Below, piece after piece: positions 1 through 6,851 of a stretch of DNA of 11,330 nt; position 1 is the stretch's first letter, and the number at the start of each line of letters is the position of its first letter. Both the position numbers and the translations under genes were made by a program. A model generated the notes under the pieces. That model saw nothing but the letters and a program-made list of their open reading frames with translations, did no database searches and had not been told where the DNA came from. Source of the stretch: an uncultured Clostridia bacterium (lineage in GTDB: Bacteria; Bacillota_A; Clostridia; TANB77; CAG-508); the NCBI GenBank assembly GCA_934130705.1, contig CAKOYL010000027.1, forward strand, positions 1-11,330, given 5' to 3'.

Positions 1-182
1 GATATTGTTTCATCTTCATTTTTCTGTGCTTCTAATGTTTTTTCTTTGGCTTGTTGTGCTCTTGTAAACAAGCCATTCTCTCCTGTTAGTACTCCTATTG
101 TTATTCCTGCTAAAATTAACAATATCACTATTGTTATTACTAACGCCACTAACGTTATTCCTTTTTGAAATTGATTTTTCAT
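1..182 (-). CDS. Type IV pilin-like protein, N-terminal fragment (prepilin-type leader)
   Basis: Partial gene; the 3' end lies beyond the left edge and 60 codons are visible. The product begins with a short basic leader, then Lys7-Gly8 followed by GITLVALVITI and an unbroken hydrophobic helix to about residue 30, then a polar segment (LTGENGLFTRAQQAKEKT). This is the class III signal peptide and N-terminal helix of type IV pilins and type II secretion pseudopilins; cleavage would be after Gly8 by a prepilin peptidase. The usual Glu at mature position 5 is Ala, a common departure in clostridial GITLVALV proteins. The start at 182 is chosen because AAAGGA lies about 12 bases upstream; an in-frame ATG at 194 directly abuts that site and fits less well. 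The gene stands alone here, so which pilus or secretion system it serves cannot be said. Confidence 0.8.
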   Translation of the reverse strand, partial: MKNQFQKGITLVALVITIVILLILAGITIGVLTGENGLFTRAQQAKEKTLEAQKNEDETI

Positions 183-224
183 TTTTTCTGTCATTCCTTT
201 CTTTCAAGGCACAAAATTTGATTA

Positions 225-254
225 AAAATATTGTATTTTACAATTATTTTTCAA
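225..254 (-). promoter_or_regulatory. Weak candidate promoter for the pilin-like gene
   Basis: On the minus strand TTGAAA (254-249) is followed, after 18 bases, by TATTTT (230-225), with the pilin start about 40 bases downstream. The spacer contains the perfect inverted repeat ATTGTA-TTT-TACAAT (230-244). The -10 box is poor and the region is so AT-rich that chance matches are expected. Confidence 0.3.
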
Positions 255-286
255 ACTTCTACCTTCCTTACTTTTATTTTTACTTA

Positions 287-430
287 TTAAAACAAAAAAA
301 CAGCAATATTAACCGGTATCCAACATTGATACTGGTTTAATATTACTATCTTTTTTTCTTTATTTATTTTTATATTCTCTAAACTACTTGTGTGTGTTTG
401 TACTCCTGCAAGACTTTCAGTACTTTTCAT
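287..430 (-). CDS. Possible small ORF (47 codons) that runs through a terminator hairpin
   Basis: A minus-strand reading frame starts at ATG 430, preceded by AAAGGAG with a 9-base spacing, and ends with TAA at 289-287. The predicted peptide begins MKSTESLAGVQTHTSS and then becomes lysine-rich. I do not recognise it. The last third is encoded by the inverted repeat at 302-347 and its T-tract, and the stop codon lies beyond the T-run, so a transcript ended by that hairpin would have no stop codon. A good promoter sits about 195 bases upstream. It may be a real small protein, a leader peptide connected with the terminator and the pilin gene, or a chance frame in a non-coding RNA. The ribosome binding site is the main support. 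Confidence 0.3.
   Translation of the reverse strand: MKSTESLAGVQTHTSSLENIKINKEKKIVILNQYQCWIPVNIAVFLF
302..347. terminator. Two-way rho-independent terminator hairpin
   Basis: ACCGGTATC (312-320) pairs with GATACTGGT (328-336) around a 7-base loop, with one G-U wobble in plus-strand RNA that becomes A-C in minus-strand RNA. The stem continues outward to 302 and 347 with one bulged base (338) and one mismatch. Seven Ts follow on the plus strand (351-357), and seven As at 294-300 give seven Ts on the minus strand, so it could end transcription in both directions. The only good promoter aimed at it is the minus-strand one at 625-653, which would give an RNA of about 320 bases. Confidence 0.7.
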
Positions 431-624
431 AATTTCATACTCCTTTTCTTTTGTTTCACTTTTAGTATGTTTATATATTACCATATCAATTTATTATTAG
501 CAAGTAGTATTAATTTTTTTACCTATAATCATTATTATTTGTTTTTGATTTTTTTAAATTTTAATTTCTTATGTAATTCCTAAGATGATTTGATAAAAAA
601 TAAAGCCATACAATGTGCAATACT

Positions 625-653
625 ATTTTAGCATAATCTATATGTTATTTCAA
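625..653 (-). promoter_or_regulatory. Sigma-A type promoter, minus strand, for the region upstream of the pilin gene
   Basis: TTGAAA (653-648), a 17-base spacer, then TAAAAT (630-625) with an extended -10 TG at the expected place. The predicted start is near 618. The transcript would run toward the small ORF at 430 and the terminator at 347-302, and by readthrough into the pilin-like gene. It is divergent from the murT promoter; about 40 bases separate the two -35 boxes. Confidence 0.55.
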
Positions 654-695
654 TTAAAACTTTTCGACAATTATACAGTTTTTTATTATTATCTA

Positions 696-724
696 TTGTA
701 GCCACAATTTCATTGTGATATAAT
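696..724 (+). promoter_or_regulatory. murT-gatD promoter with a palindrome in the spacer
   Basis: A perfect TATAAT (719-724) with an extended -10 TG (716-717) is preceded at 17 bases by a weak -35, TTGTAG (696-701). The spacer is almost filled by the perfect inverted repeat CACAAT-TTC-ATTGTG (703-717), a possible operator. The predicted start near 731 leaves a leader of about 20 bases containing AGGAG (739-743), 8 bases before the murT ATG. Confidence 0.6.
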
Positions 725-751
725 TCAAAAAAAACATTAGGAGATACAATT

Positions 752-2083
752 ATGAAAAACTTTTTTATTATATTAGCAATGAAAATACTAAATCTTATAC
801 TAAAAATATGTCATAAAAACGGAGGTAATTTTTTAGGTAAAATTGCATACGATTGGAACCCAGAAATATTCAAATATTTTAAAGTAAATTGTCCAGTAAT
901 TGCAGTTTCTGCAACAAATGGTAAAACAATGACAAATAATTGCATAGGTTATACTCTAAAAACTGCAGGTTATAAAGTCGTAAGTAATATCGAAGGAAAT
1001 AATATGGAAACTGGTATTCTTTCAACTATCTTAAAGAATTGTACTTTAACTGGAAAAATAAAAGCTGATTATCTTGTATTTGAAGTTGATGAAAGCTATA
1101 TTCCTGTTGTTTTTAAGGATTTTAAATTGGATACTTTAGTAATTTTAAATTTCTTCCGTGACCAATTAGATAGAAATGGAGAAGTTGAGTCTTTAATTTT
1201 AAGAATAAATGAATTTTTAAAAACTTATAATGGAAATTTAATTTTAAATAACGATGACCCAAATGTTTCAAGACTTGGACAAGCTAATCCTTCAAATGAA
1301 AACATTTATTATTTTAGTGTTGATAGATATAATTTTGCAACAGATACAATTAAAGAAGCTGGAGAAGGCAAATTCTGTCCTTTCTGTAAAACACGTTTGG
1401 AATATGAATATTATCAATATTCTCATGTTGGAAAATTCAAATGTCCAAATTGTAATTTTGGTGATAATGAAATATATAAATCTGCTTCAAATGTTGATTT
1501 AAAAAATAGATGTTTTGATATTGATGGAACTACTTATAAAATAAATGGAAATAGTATTTATTTAATTTATAATTACACTGCTGTATATTCTGTTTGTTCT
1601 TTATATAACATTCCAAAAGAAGCTATTCAAAAGGCTTTTGCTAATTTTAAACTTAATAATGGTAGACTTGAAGAAATAGAAATTAATGGTGTAAAAACAA
1701 TAATCAATCTAGCTAAAAACCCTACTGGAAGTAATGTAAGTCTTCGTATATTAAATGAAGATGATGATGAAAAAGAATTATTATTTGTCTTAAATGACAA
1801 TATTGCAGATGGTTTTGATGTTTCTTGGATTTGGGACATTAATTTCAATAATTTAAATAATGTTACAAGAATTGTAACTTCTGGAACTAGAGCATATGAT
1901 ATTGCAATTAGAATAAAAACTAGTGGGTTCCCAGCTGAAAAAATAGAACCTTACTTGGATTTAAAAGAAGCTGTTAAAAGCTTATATAAAACTTCAACAA
2001 AAAAATATGTTATTGCAAATTACACTGCTTTGCAACCAACAAGACATGCTTTGAAAGAGCATAATACTTCAAAGGAGATTTAA
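752..2083 (+). CDS. murT: Lipid II isoglutaminyl synthase, MurT (Mur ligase) subunit
   Basis: MurT forms a heterodimer with GatD and amidates the alpha-carboxylate of D-Glu in the stem peptide of lipid II, using ATP and glutamine-derived ammonia at the cytoplasmic face of the membrane. The 443 residues show the Mur-ligase ATP loop ATNGKT (54-59), the central-domain motif NFFRDQLDRNGE (133-144), and a zinc ribbon with CPFC (209-212) and CPNC (231-234), the insertion typical of MurT. The C-terminal domain contains AKNPTGSN (321-328) and DGFDVSWIWD (353-362); an Asp in this motif is known to complete the GatD catalytic triad. Length matches the family. The start has AGGAG 8 bases upstream. The gatD start follows 3 bases after the stop, with its ribosome binding site inside the end of murT, so the two are translationally coupled. 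Confidence 0.95.
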   Translation: MKNFFIILAMKILNLILKICHKNGGNFLGKIAYDWNPEIFKYFKVNCPVIAVSATNGKTMTNNCIGYTLKTAGYKVVSNIEGNNMETGILSTILKNCTLTGKIKADYLVFEVDESYIPVVFKDFKLDTLVILNFFRDQLDRNGEVESLILRINEFLKTYNGNLILNNDDPNVSRLGQANPSNENIYYFSVDRYNFATDTIKEAGEGKFCPFCKTRLEYEYYQYSHVGKFKCPNCNFGDNEIYKSASNVDLKNRCFDIDGTTYKINGNSIYLIYNYTAVYSVCSLYNIPKEAIQKAFANFKLNNGRLEEIEINGVKTIINLAKNPTGSNVSLRILNEDDDEKELLFVLNDNIADGFDVSWIWDINFNNLNNVTRIVTSGTRAYDIAIRIKTSGFPAEKIEPYLDLKEAVKSLYKTSTKKYVIANYTALQPTRHALKEHNTSKEI

Positions 2084-2086
2084 AAA

Positions 2087-2833
2087 ATGAAAGAAATTAA
2101 AATTTTATATTTATACCCTGATATGTTAGAATTATATGGAGATTATGGAAATATTCAAGTTTTAAAATATAGAATTGAAGCCCGTGGCTATAAAGCTATT
2201 ATTGATAGATATTCTATAGGTGATAATGCTCCAAACTTTAATGATTATGATATTGTTTTTGCTGGTGGTGGTGCTGACAATGAACAAAGTATTTTAGCTG
2301 ATGATTTAGTTAAATATAAAGATAATATTAAAGAGGCTGTAAATAATGGAGTGTTTTTCCTACTTATTTGTGGTGCTTATCAATTATTTGGTAAGTATTA
2401 TAAAGGTGTTGAAGGAAATATTATTCCTGGTCTTGAAGTTTTTGATTACTATACGGTTGCTAATCCCGATAGAAAGAAAAGATGTATTGGAAATATTGTT
2501 ATTGAAGCTACTTTAAATGGTGTAGAAACTAAGGTTATCGGTTTTGAAAATCATGGAGGACAAACTTTTGATATTTCTAATTCTTTTGGTAAGGTTCTTT
2601 TTGGAAATGGTAATAAATTTGGCGATTCAGAAGAAGGATTTTTTATGTCTAATGTTATTGCAACTTATTTACATGGTCCGCTTCTTTCTAAAAATCCTGA
2701 ACTTGCTGATTATATTATTAAATATTGCTTAGATAGAAAATATGATGAAAATATTGCTTTAGAACCAATTAATGATGAGTTTGAAAATTTATGTAGAGAA
2801 CAGTTATTAAATAGATTTTTAAATCAAAACTAA
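2087..2833 (+). CDS. gatD: Lipid II isoglutaminyl synthase, GatD glutamine amidotransferase subunit
   Basis: GatD hydrolyses glutamine and channels ammonia to MurT for amidation of lipid II. The 248-residue protein is a class I, CobB/CobQ-like amidotransferase. The nucleophile is Cys95 in LLICGAYQLFG, the catalytic His is His196 in ATYLHGPLL, and the oxyanion-side glycine cluster AGGGADNEQ is at 59-67. The N-terminus (ILYLYPDMLELYGDYGNI) is characteristic of GatD. AAAGGAG at 2071-2077, inside murT, serves the ATG at 2087. The pair ends at a perfect hairpin terminator. The third triad residue is expected from MurT. All expected residues are present and nothing looks degenerate. Confidence 0.95.
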   Translation: MKEIKILYLYPDMLELYGDYGNIQVLKYRIEARGYKAIIDRYSIGDNAPNFNDYDIVFAGGGADNEQSILADDLVKYKDNIKEAVNNGVFFLLICGAYQLFGKYYKGVEGNIIPGLEVFDYYTVANPDRKKRCIGNIVIEATLNGVETKVIGFENHGGQTFDISNSFGKVLFGNGNKFGDSEEGFFMSNVIATYLHGPLLSKNPELADYIIKYCLDRKYDENIALEPINDEFENLCREQLLNRFLNQN

Positions 2834-2870
2834 AAAAGTTCAATAGAGAATTACTCTATTGAACTTTTTT
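2832..2870. terminator. Two-way terminator between gatD and the acetyltransferase gene
   Basis: A perfect 17-bp inverted repeat (2832-2848 with 2854-2870) surrounds the 5-base loop AATTA. The outer six pairs are A-T, so both strands end in a run of Ts after a GC-containing stem. It lies between convergent genes and ends gatD on plus and the HNH/GNAT unit on minus. Its left arm begins within the gatD stop codon. Confidence 0.9.
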
Positions 2871-2872
2871 AA

Positions 2873-3355
2873 TCACAAAATTTTTCCATTAAAAACAATT
2901 TCTCTTGAGGTTTTATTATAATAACCTTTTTCTAAAACTTGCTCTTGTTTCCAATTATATTTTTTTATAATACTTGAAAATTGTTGAATCTTATTTTCTG
3001 AAATACTAATTAACGGTTTATTTGTTTTCAAATAATCAAAAGATTTTTCTAATAAAGCTGTTGCAATTCCTTTGTTTCTTTGCTCTTTTATAACAAAAAT
3101 TGAACAAATTTTTTTCTCATCTTTTTTTCTTTTCAATATTGCAACTCCAACTATTTTTTTGTTAATAGTAGCTATAAAAATTTCTCTTGTCCCATTTAAT
3201 ATATCAGGTACAACTTTTTTCCAATACCATAAAAAGAAGTTTCGATATTCTTCTGAAATATCATCCATAAAATTATATATTTCTAAAACAGTATTAGAAA
3301 ATTTTTTATGATTTTCTTCTATATAATTAGAAAGTTTCAAAATTTGATACATCAT
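2873..3355 (-). CDS. GNAT-family N-acetyltransferase, substrate unknown
   Basis: A 160-residue protein with the GNAT fold. The acetyl-CoA pyrophosphate-binding loop is visible as EQRNKGIATALL (91-102, Q/R-x-x-G-x-A type), after the strands IFIATINKKIVGVAIL (59-74) and KKICSIFVI (81-89). The C-terminal part (about 119-160: ISENKIQQF, YNWKQ, REIVFNG) fits motif B and the last strands. The start at 3355 is the first of two adjacent ATGs, with AAAGGAG 7 bases upstream. The gene begins 20 bases after the stop of the HNH gene and has no promoter of its own that I can see, so the two are probably co-transcribed. The substrate, whether small molecule, tRNA or protein, cannot be inferred. Nothing like an antitoxin lies beside it. 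Confidence 0.82.
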   Translation of the reverse strand: MMYQILKLSNYIEENHKKFSNTVLEIYNFMDDISEEYRNFFLWYWKKVVPDILNGTREIFIATINKKIVGVAILKRKKDEKKICSIFVIKEQRNKGIATALLEKSFDYLKTNKPLISISENKIQQFSSIIKKYNWKQEQVLEKGYYNKTSREIVFNGKIL

Positions 3356-3375
3356 ATCAAATCTCCTTTTTGTGC

Positions 3376-4041
3376 TTACATTATCACTTCTACATTTTCT
3401 AATTCAATTGCTGGTAAACTTGCTATTAAATTATTCTTTGCAAAAATAACAGAATAGAATCCATCTAAAAGAAATCCGTTTTTGTCTACTATAATAGGTT
3501 TCGGAATATGGTAGTATTTTTCATAACATTCTACTACTTTTTTATATTTAGCATTTTGTGTACAATCTCCTAACCGTATTTCTGTTATAATAGTCGATAT
3601 TTCTCTTTTTGATATCCATTCTTTTGGAATTTCAAACTCTTCCCATTTTTTTATGAATTCTTTGTAAACTTTTAAATCTTTTAAATATGTCTTACTGTTT
3701 TTTCCAGTCAATTCTAGTTGTTTATACTTTGCGTATTGTTCCTTTGTCATATTTGACTTTTCACTATTACACTTTTGACATGCTGGTAATAAATTATTAG
3801 TGATAGTGGGTCCTCCCATATCTTGTGGGTAAATATGATCCATTGTCATTTTCTTATCATTGAAAGTTTTTCCACAATATCCACAGATATGTTTTCCTCC
3901 TTTTAATTTAAAAGTCAATTCAAAAATCACATAACGGTATGATGCTTCTTTCCGTATTTTTAGTACTCCATCTTCAACAAAAGCATCGTTTTTTTGTTCT
4001 GCATTCCCTATAAAAAATCTTTCTGGTAAATCCATAATCAT
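3376..4041 (-). CDS. HNH endonuclease-like protein with a ParB-like C-terminal domain
   Basis: The 221-residue product has two parts. Residues about 50-100 form a zinc-binding HNH module: Cys53/Cys56 (CGYC), MTMDHIYPQDMGG with catalytic-type Asp68-His69, then NNLLPACQKCNSEK with Cys88/Cys91 and Asn92. This is the metal-dependent nuclease fold shared by restriction, McrA-like and phage HNH enzymes. Residues about 140-221 (REISTIITEIRLGD, then KPIIVDKNGFLLDGF and NNLIASLPAIEL) resemble the ParB/sulfiredoxin-like domain, but without the ParB GERR motif. The start at 4041 is chosen because AAAGGAGG lies 8 bases upstream; a longer frame from 4098 would run through this gene's promoter. It has its own promoter downstream of nrdG and is paired with the GNAT gene. 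No methylase or other restriction partner is visible. The HNH assignment is firm, the ParB-like part is an inference, and the biological role is unknown. Confidence 0.78.
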   Translation of the reverse strand: MIMDLPERFFIGNAEQKNDAFVEDGVLKIRKEASYRYVIFELTFKLKGGKHICGYCGKTFNDKKMTMDHIYPQDMGGPTITNNLLPACQKCNSEKSNMTKEQYAKYKQLELTGKNSKTYLKDLKVYKEFIKKWEEFEIPKEWISKREISTIITEIRLGDCTQNAKYKKVVECYEKYYHIPKPIIVDKNGFLLDGFYSVIFAKNNLIASLPAIELENVEVIM

Positions 4042-4069
4042 AGATACTACCTCCTTTGCTTTTTTTATT

Positions 4070-4098
4070 ATTATATAAGTAAAACTTAAAAATATCAA
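4070..4098 (-). promoter_or_regulatory. Promoter of the HNH-GNAT unit
   Basis: TTGATA (4098-4093), a 17-base spacer and a perfect TATAAT (4075-4070) lie in the 82-base gap after nrdG. The predicted start near 4063 leaves a leader of about 22 bases containing AAAGGAGG. No clear terminator follows nrdG, so readthrough from nrdDG may add to expression. This promoter also argues against any HNH start upstream of 4041. Confidence 0.65.
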
Positions 4099-4123
4099 GT
4101 CAATTACCTAGTATTTCTCACTT

Positions 4124-4651
4124 TTATTTATATTGATTTTCTTTTATAACTTTTCCTGTTTGTAGTGATTTTTTTACATCTACAATTTTTTGATTTGAAG
4201 AACCTCTAAATTGTAATTTCAAATCTCTCTTATCTTCTTCAAATTTACCATCAACTATGACATCAATATATTTTAGTAATTCTCTTGTTGTTTCATTATC
4301 TTTAGCCATTTTTCCTACAACATCTTTCTCAAAGTCGAATCCCGTATAACACCAAATATTTTTATTAGGAAATTTTTCCTTTACCTTCTTTACTAATGGT
4401 AATAATCCCTCTTGATTTCTAGGTTCTAATGGTTCTCCACCTAAAAGAGAAAGTCCTGATATGTAATCATGATTCATATAATCTATTATTTGTTGTTCTT
4501 CTTTTTCAGAGAATTCTTTTCCATAATTAAAATCCCATGCACATTGATTAAAACACCCTTTGCAATGATGATTGCATCCACTAACAAATACTGATACTCT
4601 AACGCCTTCACCATTTGCTACATCTATCTTTTTTATATCTGCATAATTCAT
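4124..4651 (-). CDS. nrdG: Anaerobic ribonucleoside-triphosphate reductase activating protein (radical SAM)
   Basis: NrdG uses a [4Fe-4S] cluster and S-adenosylmethionine to abstract hydrogen from the C-terminal glycine of NrdD and create its radical. The 175-residue protein has the cluster motif CNHHCKGC (Cys26, Cys30, Cys33), the normal C-x3-C-x2-C spacing. It is followed by the SAM-contact segment SLLGGEPLEP (68-77) and the strands IWCYTGFDFE (99-108) and YIDVIVDGKFE (128-138), a typical short NrdG layout with no extra cluster domain. The start at 4651 has GGAGG 6 bases upstream and follows the nrdD stop by 21 bases, so the two are one operon. It acts in the cytoplasm with NrdD and requires anoxic conditions. 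Confidence 0.95.
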   Translation of the reverse strand: MNYADIKKIDVANGEGVRVSVFVSGCNHHCKGCFNQCAWDFNYGKEFSEKEEQQIIDYMNHDYISGLSLLGGEPLEPRNQEGLLPLVKKVKEKFPNKNIWCYTGFDFEKDVVGKMAKDNETTRELLKYIDVIVDGKFEEDKRDLKLQFRGSSNQKIVDVKKSLQTGKVIKENQYK

Positions 4652-4672
4652 ACCACGCCTCCAATCTTTTTC

Positions 4673-6799
4673 TTACATATGTAGAACTCTTTGCTTTATT
4701 TCTTTAGTCTTTCCTGCATTCCAAAAATTTTCTCCTAAATATCCACAAGTTCTTCTAACAACTGTCATTTTTCTATGATCTTTATTTCCACAATTTGGGC
4801 ATTCCCATTCATTATTATTATTTATTATTATCTCTCCATCAAATCCGCAAACATGGCAATAGTCTGATTTTGTATTAAATTCTGCATATTGTATATTTTC
4901 ATATATAAATTTCACGGCTTCTTCTAATGCTTTTATATTTTTTTGCATATTTGGTATTTCAACATAGGAAATTGCACCACCTAAAGATATTTTTTGGAAT
5001 TCACTTTCAAATTCTAATTTTTCAAATGCATCTATTTTTTCTCTAACATCTACATGATATGAATTTGTATAATATCCTTTGTCTGTTACATCTTTAATTG
5101 TTCCAAATTTTTCTTTGTCTATTCTTGCAAATTTGTAACATAAACTTTCTGCTGGTGTTCCATATAGCGCAAATCCTATGTTTGTTTCTTTTTTCCATTC
5201 TGCTGCCTTGTCTCTTAAATGTTCCATTACTTTTATTGCAAAATCATGTCCTTTTGGGCTCGTATGAGACACACCTTTCATTAGTTTTGTCATTTCATAA
5301 ATTCCTATGTAACCAAGTGACATTGTTGAATAACCACCATATAGTAATTTATCTATTTTTTCTCCTTTTGCTAATCTTGATATTGCTCCATATTGCCAAT
5401 GAATTGGACTTATATCTGATTTTGTTCCAAGTAATGCATAATGTCTACACATTAATGCTTCTTTGCATAATTCCAATCTTTCATCTAATAATTTCCAGAA
5501 TTTATCTTCATCTCCATCTGCAATTATTGCAATTTGTGGTAAGTTAATACTTACAACCCCTTGATTAAATCTTCCTTCAAATTTATATTTTCCATTTTCA
5601 TCTTTCCAAGGAGATAAAAAACTTCTGCATCCCATTGGGCTAAATACATTTCCTTCATAATTTTCGCGCATTTTTTTTGCTGATATATAATCTGGATACA
5701 TTCTTTTTGCTGAACATTTTACTGCTAATTTTGTTAAATAATCATATTTTCCACCTTTTAGACAATTATTTTCATCCAATACATATACAAGTTTTGGAAA
5801 TGCTGGTGTAACATAAACTCCTGCTTCATTTTTTATTCCTTCATATCTTTGTCTTAGAATTTCTTCTATTATCATTGCATTTTCTTTTATATATGGGTCA
5901 TTATCTTCCAAATGTAAAAATAACGTTACAAAAGGTGCTTGTCCATTTGTTGTCATTAATGTATTTATTTGATATTGTATGGTTTGAACACCAGCTTTTA
6001 GTTCTGCTTTTAACCTGTCTTGAACTAAATCTTCTATTGTATCTTCTGGCAATTTTCCTTTGTATTTTTCTTCTATTTCTGTTTTGAATTTATCATAACT
6101 TTTTCTTAAATATTTTCCTAGATGCTTAATATCAATAGATTGGCCTCCATATTGATTACTAGCGACTGTTGCAATAATTTGTGTCATTATAATACATGCA
6201 ACTTGAAAACTTTTTGGAGTTTCTATCATTTTACCATTCATTACAGTACCATTATCTAACATATCCCCTATATTAACTAAGCAACAATTAAAAATTGGTT
6301 GTATAAAATAATCCGCATCATGAAAATGTAAAATTCCCTCTTGATCTGCTTTTATTATTTTTTCTGGTAATAGTAATCTTCTTGTTAAATCTCTAGAAAC
6401 TTCTCCTGCTATATAATCTCTTTGAGTAGAAGCTAGTAGTGTATTTTTATTTGAGTTTTCTTCTGCTAATTCCTTATTTTCATTTCTGATTAATCCTAAA
6501 ATAGTTTCATCTATTGTGTTTGATTTTCTTACTAATGCTCTATTATAACGATATACTATATATTTTTTGGCTAGTTCATATTTTCCAATTTTCATTAATT
6601 GTTCTTCTATAATATCTTGGATATCTTCAACTAACATTCTTTTTTTGTCTAAATCTTCTATATGTTTAATAATGTTTTTTATATCTTCTTTTGTTGCTAT
6701 TTCTTTTCCTTTAACCTCGCTATTGGCCTTTTCTATTGCTACGGCTATTTTTTGTCTATCATAATCTACAACTCTTCCATCTCTTTTTATTATTTTCAT
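4673..6799 (-). CDS. nrdD: Anaerobic (class III) ribonucleoside-triphosphate reductase, large subunit
   Basis: NrdD reduces ribonucleoside triphosphates to deoxyribonucleotides with a glycyl radical. The 708-residue protein has, in order: an ATP-cone (about 3-95, beginning IIKRDGRVVDYD) that senses ATP/dATP; the catalytic barrel, with NCCLVN at 171-176 and the finger-loop Cys391 in MGCRSFL where the thiyl radical is expected; a zinc site of four Cys (648/651 and 667/670, CHVC and CPNC); and the glycyl radical loop RTCGYLG with Gly686 near the C-terminus. Length and all key residues match functional class III enzymes. The start at 6799 has AGGAGG 7 bases upstream. It is first in an operon with nrdG. 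A palindrome about 41.5 bases before its predicted transcription start suggests activation by the divergent Crp/Fnr-type regulator. Confidence 0.97.
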   Translation of the reverse strand: MKIIKRDGRVVDYDRQKIAVAIEKANSEVKGKEIATKEDIKNIIKHIEDLDKKRMLVEDIQDIIEEQLMKIGKYELAKKYIVYRYNRALVRKSNTIDETILGLIRNENKELAEENSNKNTLLASTQRDYIAGEVSRDLTRRLLLPEKIIKADQEGILHFHDADYFIQPIFNCCLVNIGDMLDNGTVMNGKMIETPKSFQVACIIMTQIIATVASNQYGGQSIDIKHLGKYLRKSYDKFKTEIEEKYKGKLPEDTIEDLVQDRLKAELKAGVQTIQYQINTLMTTNGQAPFVTLFLHLEDNDPYIKENAMIIEEILRQRYEGIKNEAGVYVTPAFPKLVYVLDENNCLKGGKYDYLTKLAVKCSAKRMYPDYISAKKMRENYEGNVFSPMGCRSFLSPWKDENGKYKFEGRFNQGVVSINLPQIAIIADGDEDKFWKLLDERLELCKEALMCRHYALLGTKSDISPIHWQYGAISRLAKGEKIDKLLYGGYSTMSLGYIGIYEMTKLMKGVSHTSPKGHDFAIKVMEHLRDKAAEWKKETNIGFALYGTPAESLCYKFARIDKEKFGTIKDVTDKGYYTNSYHVDVREKIDAFEKLEFESEFQKISLGGAISYVEIPNMQKNIKALEEAVKFIYENIQYAEFNTKSDYCHVCGFDGEIIINNNNEWECPNCGNKDHRKMTVVRRTCGYLGENFWNAGKTKEIKQRVLHM

Positions 6800-6823
6800 T
6801 ATTTTTCCTCCTATTTTGATTTA

Positions 6824-6829
6824 ATTATA
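6824..6829 (-). promoter_or_regulatory. nrdD -10 box, promoter without a recognisable -35
   Basis: A perfect TATAAT on the minus strand, giving a predicted start near 6817 and a leader of only about 18 bases that holds AGGAGG. At 16-18 bases upstream there is only CAAGAA-like sequence, not a TTGACA-type box, as expected for an activator-dependent promoter. TTGAT (6816-6820) and ATCAA (6831-6835) flank the box as an inverted repeat with 10 bases between. Confidence 0.5.
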
Positions 6830-6851
6830 TATCAACAATTTCTATTTTCTT

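Larger units (their letters stand above)
183..751. other. 569-base region without an established gene
   Basis: This stretch separates the minus-strand pilin gene from plus-strand murT. It contains, listed separately, a weak pilin promoter (225-254), a two-way hairpin terminator (302-347), a possible 47-codon minus-strand ORF with a good ribosome binding site (287-430), a strong minus-strand promoter (625-653) and the murT promoter (696-724). The remaining part, roughly 445-620, is extremely AT-rich with no convincing ORF, tRNA, riboswitch core or repeat visible on either strand. Confidence 0.7.

Noticed and set aside
2873..3355. GNAT acetyltransferase as a TacT-like toxin of a toxin-antitoxin pair
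   Set aside because: The neighbouring gene is an HNH protein of 221 residues, not a small ribbon-helix-helix or helix-turn-helix antitoxin, and the usual overlap is absent.
4042..4098. A 19-residue N-terminal extension of the HNH protein starting at 4098
   Set aside because: The extension would start within the -35 box and contain the -10 box of a near-consensus promoter, and it has no ribosome binding site. The ATG at 4041 has AAAGGAGG at ideal spacing.
4805..4836. ATT-rich microsatellite-like run
   Set aside because: It is codon usage for a short Ile/Asn stretch (IIINNNNE) in the zinc-site region of nrdD, not an independent repeat.
5098..5547. 149-codon open frame on the plus strand, antisense to nrdD
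   Set aside because: It is Leu/Phe/Ile-rich as expected for the complement of an AT-rich gene, has no ribosome binding site, and lies wholly inside a fully conserved nrdD. The same applies to the other antisense frames over hisS, rel and murT.
6816..6835. TTGAT/ATCAA pair as a standard FNR box
   Set aside because: FNR boxes have 4 bases between the half-sites; here there are 10, and the repeat surrounds the nrdD -10. It is kept only as a possible secondary element.
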